From Taudactylus pleione (Eukaryota; Chordata; Amphibia; Anura; Myobatrachidae): a stretch of 64,000 bases of DNA. Where the stretch lies: positions 29,158,001 to 29,222,000 of the forward strand of contig JAUIMM010000178.1 of assembly GCA_031769625.1 (NCBI GenBank). Direction: 5' to 3'. Shown here in pieces: positions 57,555-64,000 of this stretch (position 1 is the stretch's first letter; the number at the start of each line of letters is the position of its first letter). The notes below the pieces were generated by a model. That model was not told where the DNA came from. It saw nothing but the letters and a program-made list of their open reading frames with translations, and ran no database searches. A program made the translations under genes and the position numbers.

Positions 57555-57727
57555 GGATAGATTTACGAAAGTTCCTAAAATAGACAAGTGGAGGTGTTGC
57601 CCATAGCAACCAATCAGATTCTCTCTATCATGTTCTAGATTACAATAGAGAAATAATAGCAGAGTTGAGTGGTTACTATGTTCAACACCTCCACTTTCAT
57701 TTTTAGAAGCTTTATTAAATTTACATA
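57555..57727. mobile_element. MITE with TTGCCCATAGCAACCAATCA core, copy 1
   Basis: The left part has AGATTTACGAAAG and GGAGGTGTTGCCCATAGCAA. The right part has AACACCTCCACTT and TTTTAGAAGCTTTATTAAAT, an imperfect inverse. It shares its core with 59150-59331. Confidence 0.7.
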
Positions 57728-57953
57728 TGCAAATGCTGAATCTTTTCTCAAACAAACATTTTTCTTTGGCAGTTTCTTGGGAACAGAAGCAACTTTAACC
57801 ATTTGGCTGTTCCAGCTGCTCAGACAGGTTCTCAACAGCTTGTACTAGTTTCCATGAGAGCCCTTGGACTTGTTCTCGTTTCTTATCATTTTCCAAGTTC
57901 TCCAAACAGTATTATCAAATAGGAGATTGTTGAGACTTTCAAAATCAGTCTAA

Positions 57954-58277
57954 AAAGCTGGGTACACACCTAAAGATTTTCTGTCCAACCATCCAACTAG
58001 TTGATTGGTTGGAATGAAAATCTGGTAATGTATGGGAGTACATGATGATCAGCAATTTGCTCCTAAATGCCAGAAAACAGATGAAAATGGTCGTCAGACA
58101 AGTTTGTTAAATGTGTGATCTAAACATTTTTTTCAAACAACAGTTTTTGTCCATTTTCCGGCATTTGGGAGCAAATTGCTGATTGTCATTTGCTTTCATA
58201 CCTTACCAGATTTTCATTCCAACCAATCAACTTGTTGGATGGTTGGACAGAAAATCTTTAGGTGTGTACCCAGCTTT
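57954..58277. mobile_element. MITE with long GCTGGGTACACACC terminal repeats
   Basis: Left AAAGCTGGGTACACACCTAA with AGATTTTCTGTCCAACCATC is mirrored at the right over about 65 bases with few mismatches, and inner arms (GCAATTTGCTCC and inverse) continue the fold. It is about 324 bp and non-coding. The target is A/T-rich and the duplication unclear. Confidence 0.88.
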
Positions 58278-58421
58278 AGGCTCCACAGCCTCTTTTAAGG
58301 ATGAAATTAAGTCCACAGTTTCAACTTTTTTATCATGAGCCTCTGCTTTCAATCTACATTCACTCAAGTTTAATCTGTCAGAAATACTTTTTTTTTCTCA
58401 CTGAGTGACTGGTCTAACAGT

Positions 58422-58970
58422 GGGCCTGATTCAGAGCCGGACTCTCTGACCAGAGCACTCGCTCTGAATCAGGGCCCTCCAACATGAAAATGGAGCGGCC
58501 TTATGGACGCTCGCATAGCTGTGGGTTACCACCCACAGCTTATGCGAGCGTCCATGATGATGGTCGCGATGATCAAGACCATCACGACCATCAGGCTTGC
58601 GATGGAGACCCTGCGGTAGGGTCTCGCTGCCGCAAGCCCTGGAGTGATTTTGGCTTTATCAGAGCAAAAATCACTCCCACTGACATCACTAGTGATGTCA
58701 GTGGGGCCGGCTTCAGACGGTAGGCGTTCCCATGGGAACCCTCCATCTGGCAGCCACGCCCCCGGCATGCCCACCAAAGGGGGCGTGCTGTCAATCAACA
58801 TCGACAGCACGCCCCCTTTGGTGCGAGACCCGGAGCGACGGAGAGCCCGTCGCTATCTGGGTCTCACACATGCGCACGATGGAGCTCCCTCCGTCGTGCG
58901 CATGCGCAGTGGGGCAACATCGACCCGCTTGCGAGCGTCCTGCGCTCGCGAGCGGGTCTGAATGACCCCC
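58422..58970. mobile_element. Serial-hairpin MITE, family B, copy 4 (complete, inverted)
   Basis: 549 bp are flanked by AGT (58419-58421, 58971-58973). It is in the opposite orientation to the copy at 56.1 kb: it starts GGGCCTGATTCAGAGCCG and ends CGGGTCTGAATGACCCCC. The same stems occur in reverse order, for example GACGCTCGCATAGCTGTGGG with CCCACAGCTTATGCGAGCGT, AGTGATTTTGGCT with AGCAAAAATCACT, CACTGACATCACTAGTGATG, CAAAGGGGGCGTGCTGTC and CGTCGTGCGCATGCGC. Confidence 0.93.
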
Positions 58971-59149
58971 AGTGTTCTTTTGTATTGGAGCTTTTTCCTG
59001 AACACATAACAACAGTGATCTTTTTGCACCATTAAGAGAACTTCTTTCAACCTATTTATTTAGTCATCTCTCTTTTATACCATTTTATGTGAGCCTGCAA
59101 CAAGTGAACACTCTTGGGGAGTTACAGTTAATTTTGCAACTTTGTATTC

Positions 59150-59331
59150 ATAAGAGTATATTTACTAAAGTGCAGATTTTTAGAAGTGGAGTTGTTGCCC
59201 ATAGCAACCAATCAGATTCTAGCTATTATCTTCTAGAAGGTACCAGATAAATATTAAGAAGAATCTGATTTGTTGCTATGGCAACATCTCCACTTCTAAA
59301 ACCAAGCACTTTAGTAAATATAACCCATATT
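59150..59331. mobile_element. MITE with TATATTTACTAAAG termini, copy 2
   Basis: Left TATATTTACTAAAGTGC, TTTTTAGAAGTGGAG and TTGCCCATAGCAACCAATCA are mirrored by GATTTGTTGCTATGGCAAC, CTCCACTTCTAAAA and CTTTAGTAAATATAA. It is a 180-bp hairpin, non-coding. Confidence 0.85.
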
Positions 59332-59611
59332 GTCTGTTTTATGGCCAGATGATCACACTTGTAAGTATTCAATTAAACTGTTCTTTCTTTCACATAAGAG
59401 CTTGATGGACCACTTTATTCAGTGTGTGCTCTTTTTTTTTGTCCCTTTGTATTTTCTCAAAGTTTGCAATTTTTGCTGAGCTACCACAATTGTTTGAGTC
59501 AAAACAACTTCTTGTGCTTTATCTGCTGTGACTACTGTTGGGTTGCACAAAGGAATGATCACACAGCCTTTTTCTCTTGTAGAGGCGTGAACATGTTGCC
59601 AACTAGTGCCA

Positions 59612-59690
59612 TCAAGCCTGTTATTTTATATAAATCTATATCTACCAAGCCTGTTATTTTATATAAATCTGTATCTATCTATATAACAGA
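59612..59690. repeat. Two-copy 33-bp direct repeat
   Basis: AAGCCTGTTATTTTATATAA followed by ATCTATATCTACC is duplicated almost exactly at about 59615 and 59648. Confidence 0.85.
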
Positions 59691-59719
59691 CCCCCTACTC
59701 CTCTGGCTGGGATGCCCAC

Positions 59720-60230
59720 TTTATTTTGGAACTTGGCTGTGGAAATTCACTTCCATTCAGCCACAAGAGAGTTAATCAGGTTAGGCACTGATGTTGAGTG
59801 ATAAAGTCTAGCTGACAGGCAGCATTCTAATTAATCCCAAATGTGTGGGGTTGGCTTTAGGGCTCTCTGTAGACCATTCAAGTTCTTCCACACCAAACTC
59901 ACATTTTTGATGGATGTTTTGAACATGGTGGAAATGTCATACTGAAACATTAAAAGGCCTTCCCCAAACAGTTGGAAGTACACAATTCTCTACAATGTCA
60001 GTTTATTCTATAGCATTACGAATTCCATTTAATGGAACTTAAGGGCCAAGGCCAGACTATGAAAACCAGCCCCAGACAATTGTTCCTTCATCCAACTAAC
60101 CCCAGAAAATGATTCCTTCATCAAACTACTGTTGGCAGTATGCATTTGGGCAGGACATATTCTTGGGGCATCTGCCAAATCGAATTTCATCCTTCAAACT
60201 GCCAGATGGTGTACTGTATCTTGCACCAAT
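59720..60230 (-). pseudogene. Tc1-like transposase C-terminal fragment
   Basis: Minus-strand pieces follow the Tc1 transposase order: a PLVPVKG-like GPL.S.FNGIRNAI segment (about 60010-60050), a VLPTVWG block (about 59970), CEFGVEELEW (about 59870), a P.SPDLNP region degraded to SPKANP (about 59855) carrying the place of the second Asp, and a TSVPNLINSLVAEWK tail at about 59770-59800. Frameshifts and stops are frequent. The first catalytic region is missing and no terminal repeats were found. Confidence 0.82.
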
Positions 60231-61597
60231 GGCAGTTAATAAGCCCAAAACATCTGTACATAAACTGAATATACGGTATGCTTCTACATATATAGCTGTA
60301 TCTGTGCTATAAATCAGCAGTTCTGGATTTTTTGTTGGTCTACAGGGACATATAAAAATTATTTTCATATCTACACCTTAAAATCCAAAAATAAGGATTA
60401 ATATCCTTATTTTTGGTTTTGTGAGGTAATACTGCTTTATACTGTAGCAAAGATATAGAAATATTTATTATTAGAAGTCTGTTGCTGTCATTTATTTACA
60501 ATACAGAACTTTTTGTTTCCCACTTCACCCTAAACTTAATGGTTATTCTGTATTGCCTTTTCCAGAAGAATATGTAATGTTGTATGGTAATTTTCCTATA
60601 TAGCATGTTCGAAAGCAAATGAAAGCAAATTAGCATTCTCCACTGGAATACATAGGTTAATCAAAACAAAGTTATTAGAGGTAACTAGTTAACCTTTTCT
60701 AAAGTAAAACATAAAAGGCACAAGAAACATGCTTCACATGAGGACGCAGACTTTAAAGTCAATTTAAGACATTGTTATACTCTCATTTACGAAGTTTTAT
60801 ATAATGTGACCTTTTCATTCCCTCAATCATTACTGCTAATTTGATATCTGCTCAGCATTGTTTAATTCACAATGAGCTGAAACAGATTACTGTGTACTGT
60901 CCACAAGGTTATGTGAAGAAGTTCTAAACATGCTTCTCAATAAATTACAGTATTAACCTATAAAAGTACATTTATTTTCATTATGAGTCTATTATCTTGG
61001 CGAGTGAAAAAATGTGATGGCTTTACTGTTCACACAATAGTTAAATGATACAGATACTCGGTTACATAAATCAGATACCTAATTAGAGAAATTGCTACAG
61101 CTTGAGGCACAGAGGTTTTTTATTTTTTTATGAGGCTCATCAGTTTCTTTCATCTCCATTTATTACATATTTTGCATTTATCTTACAAAACCTGCAAAAC
61201 TCCCTCCATAAAATGTTTATTTCCATATGATCCAGGAATTAAATTGTATTACATTTGAAAAGCACCTTATTTCATTTCTAATGCTTACTGCACAAAGCAC
61301 TTTATCACTAGTTTGCTTTGCAGTCAGCGACAGGCGGGGAAAAAAAATTATACTGCATATTAAATATGTACAGTGTATGCAAACTAAAAGGGTTAATTAA
61401 TTATTACATGGAAGAACATAATATAAGAGGTTAACATAGAAGGAACAAATGTATTGATGCGGTAATCATGTGTGTTAGAGTGATCATTTACAAAATAAGG
61501 GCCTTATTTCGAGTCACGTGTAAGTGTACAGCTCTGTGATTTTTCACATTTCACATCTCTGTGGATTTGAAAACTATACAGTTGCATGTGTCTGAGA
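60231..61597. other. Unassigned AT-rich stretch
   Basis: No gene or bounded repeat was recognised. Confidence 0.4.
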
Positions 61598-62000
61598 CAG
61601 AGCTGGATTACGACAAGGTGGTGCAGACGCGCGCCTAGGGCCCGGTGCGTAATGCTACTGGTGCTGTGTGGTGATCCTCTCCAGGGGCCCCATTGGTAAT
61701 CAGGGTCATGTGGAGTGTATGTCTGGTGAGGGGATTACAGGCAGGACAGCTGTGTATTGAGAGTCAAGGCTGCCTGTGACTCATACTCAGTGTCACTATA
61801 CACTGTGTGGGGTTCTGGTGTAAATCACCCTCCAACCCCCCCCCGCCCATCACCTGGATAATCAGAGGAAAAGAGACTAGTTAGGAGGCTGCTGCCTATC
61901 AGGAGAGGAGAGCCGGGTCCATAGCTGCATTTCAGTGCTGGAAATACTTCATCCGGAGATGCGGGAATGTGCCTAGGATGGTGATATCAGCAGGTAACTG
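61598..62000. mobile_element. hAT-like left end (CAGAGCTGGATTAC)
   Basis: It starts CAGAGCTGGATTACGAC and has GCGCGCCTAGGGCCCGG about 30 bases in, matching the layout of the hAT at 45.56 kb. It is followed by GC-richer DNA. The opposite end was not found, so it is a partial copy or its end has diverged. Confidence 0.55.
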
Positions 62001-62279
62001 CTGGGGGGCTATTATACTATGAGGTGGGGCAAATGGGGGGTTAATGTGCTCCTGATCATGCTTTGCCTCCATTACTTCTTACAAACTACTTACTCAGTCT
62101 TTTATTTTCTTTATTCCCTACTTCAGGGGACATCACAGTAGTCTGCAGTGTTGTGTGTAGGTAATTTATTGTCTCCTATAGAGCAGTCCTTATAATTTCC
62201 CTGCTCCCCATGAGCTGGAAGCCCTCTGTACCCCAGTCTCCACCACCTCTGAGATGCTGAGATCTTTTTATTTAAGAGA

Positions 62280-62690
62280 TCTCGTGCCCCTGCTCCTCTT
62301 ATCCTTCTGCTCTGTTAGCACCCATTGCTGCTGCCCTTTCACCATATCTCTGTTTCCCCTTGATGCTGCTGCCCTTTTCCTGTCTGCCATGTTTATTCCC
62401 CATTGCTGCTTCCCTTAAGGTTCTTTTTAGCAGCTGCCCTTTCCCCCACCTGCTGTTTTGACCACTGTCTATGCTCCTCATTTCTTGTCTGCTCAGTTTT
62501 CCCCATCTCTGCTTTCCTGCCCTTATATATTGTGTTCAACGTCTCTGCTTTCCTTTCCCTGTCCTGTTTTGCCCTGTCTCTGCTACCCATTCCCCATCTG
62601 CTCTGTATTGCCCCCATGTTTCCTGAGCTTTCCACATCTGCTCTGTTTTGCCCCATCATTGCTCCTCTTTCCACCTTCTTTGCATGGCAA
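62280..62690. repeat. Degenerate pyrimidine-rich repeat (CTGCTCTGTTTTGCCCC)
   Basis: Irregular repeats of about 35-60 bp contain TTGCTGCTGCCCTTTC, CTGTCTGCTCTGTTTTGCCC and CATCTCTGCTTTCC. They probably form the internal array of the hAT-like element starting at 61598. The frames are repetitive and not genes. Confidence 0.55.
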
Positions 62691-63124
62691 TACAGTCACC
62701 TGTACAAATGAGGCACACGTGTTACAACCTCATTTATTTATTTTTTGTTATATATTCTTTTAAATTCATTTTAATCATAAATGGGAAAAAATGAATGATC
62801 GCATCTATTTGCAAGAACGCAATGCAGCCAAATTGTGCACAATGCTGGATCAGCCCCATAAGTGTAATCATTTTATGTTTTTAACATATAACATTGTGAA
62901 CTTGCAGCATCTTCTTTACTTGTAAATGTGAACTGTACAGTATCAGAACAACATCTATCATTTCTGTGGACTGGTCCATGATCTTTTTACTTCCCATTAG
63001 TTGCTTCCAGAGAAATGTTAAAAATATGCAAATTGTGTGCAAAAATTGTACCAGCAATTTTACCTACTCTTCTAACCTCCAGCTGCCAGTGTTCCACGAT
63101 CCGTTCAGCTTTTTCTCCTCTGTG

Positions 63125-63280
63125 CGATTCAGTGGTGGGGTTGGGGAAGCAATCTGGTAGTGGGGGGCCAGGATGATATCACAATGCAATCCAACAGTGG
63201 GGGTGTGATCCACCCTTGGGGGTGCAATCAGGTGATGGGGGTGCAAACTGGTGGTGGGGATGTGATCTGGCAATGGAGTC
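63125..63280. repeat. Degenerate ~25-bp G-rich repeat
   Basis: GGTGGTGGGGATGTGATCTG, GTGATGGGGGTGCAAACTGG and GGTAGTGGGGGGCCAGGATG are variants of one unit, about six copies. Confidence 0.7.
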
Positions 63281-64000
63281 CATGCTGGTTTGGATCTTAA
63301 TCCTCCAGTGTGGGGTGGGCAGGCTGTGTCTTGTCTGGCAGCCAGTGAGCACTGTGAAGGAAAGGAGGGGGTGAGACCTCCTTCCAGCTCTCTACTGCTA
63401 AACTACATAAGAATGAATGGAATACAGCTACAATTCAGACTTGTAAAACTGTTTCCCTGACATTGTTACCTGATCCTGAAATAAATAAGCAATATAAGTC
63501 TATGAGAAATTATGATTGTATATTTGCTAACTGTATATAGTTTCTTTCAATTAAGGGAAGGTCTCAATAATAGTGGCAATGCTGTGTCATTACAAACAAC
63601 CACTTTCAATTATGCACAAGGTGAAATTATGCACAAGAAAATATATAGTACACAATCCTTGGATAACTGCCTACTCACTGGCATAACGTAAGAAAACAGT
63701 ATGAGCATGGAAATAGATGGATTGCTTAGTGACTGTGGAGACAATGCTTCTCACTCATCATAAATGCATTCAACAAACCAGTAGGCTTTGAGGTCACATA
63801 AAGTTTATTTTTCCTTGGCACGTATATCCTTTATATTATAAACCAGGTGGCATTCCTGTTCACTCTAGATGCCAACCTAAGTAATCAAGATCGTAATAGT
63901 GTGTAACCATAGTGTAACAGGTTTATTAGAAAAATAATGACACAGTAACAACATTATAAATAGCAAATCTGTCAAAGCATGGCTTCTATCCAGGACCACA
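63281..64000. other. Unassigned stretch to the window end
   Basis: No supported feature was found. Confidence 0.4.

Larger units (their letters stand above)
57780..59570 (-). pseudogene. Possible retropseudogene of a coiled-coil protein, split by MITEs
   Basis: Minus-strand segments between the MITEs read as charged heptad-like protein: KAQEVVLTQTIVVAQQKLQT (about 59450-59510), DRLNLSECRLKAEAHDKKVE and LISSLKEAVEPK (58285-58385), and ENLENDKKREQVQGLSWKLV with QAVENLSEQLEQPNG (57800-57905). Coding pieces lie on both sides of the insertions at 57954-58277 and 58422-58970, as expected if one coding stretch was interrupted. Stops and frame changes occur and no introns are evident. The parent protein was not identified. 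Confidence 0.35.

Overview
The window reads as repeat-dense intergenic or intronic DNA of a large vertebrate genome, most likely an anuran amphibian. The base is AT-rich. Multi-exon transposon genes have GT-AG introns. The mix of PIF/Harbinger, hAT, Tc1/Pogo, Penelope-like, L2-type LINE and Ty3/gypsy chromovirus DNA, together with several 200-600 bp inverted-repeat (MITE) families, is typical of frogs. I found no convincing host protein-coding gene, rRNA, tRNA or CRISPR array. Almost every long open frame is a mobile-element gene or the shadow of a tandem repeat. Family names rest on motifs read by eye; no database was searched.

Layout. 0-11.7 kb: small inverted-repeat elements, a 55-bp tandem repeat, a decayed Harbinger transposase (5.0-5.5 kb), a LINE 3' end (5.5-6.4 kb), an inverted-repeat element (8.58-10.47 kb) holding a Penelope-like GIY-YIG fragment, and a hAT transposase C-terminus (about 11.1-11.65 kb). 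14-19 kb: LINE fragments on the minus strand, the longest (15.16-17.68 kb) interrupted by a Harbinger-type MITE. 20-25 kb: several MITEs. 26.45-27.88 kb: a degenerate CCCTAA (telomere-like) tandem array. 28.0-35.3 kb: a decayed Ty3/gypsy chromovirus, with one MITE in its integrase region and another in its 3' LTR. 35-45 kb: microsatellites, Tc1 and Pogo/Tigger-type MITEs, a hAT carrying a minisatellite (41.14-42.52 kb), and an orphan OTU-protease domain (42.85-43.26 kb).

45.56-55.96 kb is bounded by hAT-like termini with a perfect 8-bp duplication and is therefore a nested composite. It contains a 14/15-bp minisatellite, Penelope-like debris and a nearly complete PIF/Harbinger transposon of about 7.5 kb. 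The Harbinger element carries three genes: a Myb/SANT-like gene on +, a DDE transposase on - and a second Myb/SANT-like gene on +. The first two are convergent; the last two diverge from a shared upstream region. 56-60 kb holds two copies of a MITE built almost entirely of consecutive hairpins, other MITEs, a possible coiled-coil pseudogene and a Tc1 transposase fragment. 60-64 kb is mostly unassigned, with a hAT-like end and degenerate repeats.

The best candidates for something undescribed are the serial-hairpin MITE family, with four copies here whose stem arms differ between copies by paired changes that preserve base pairing, and the three-gene Harbinger element. The shared terminal sequence and 3-bp target duplications suggest that Harbinger-type transposases mobilised these MITEs.
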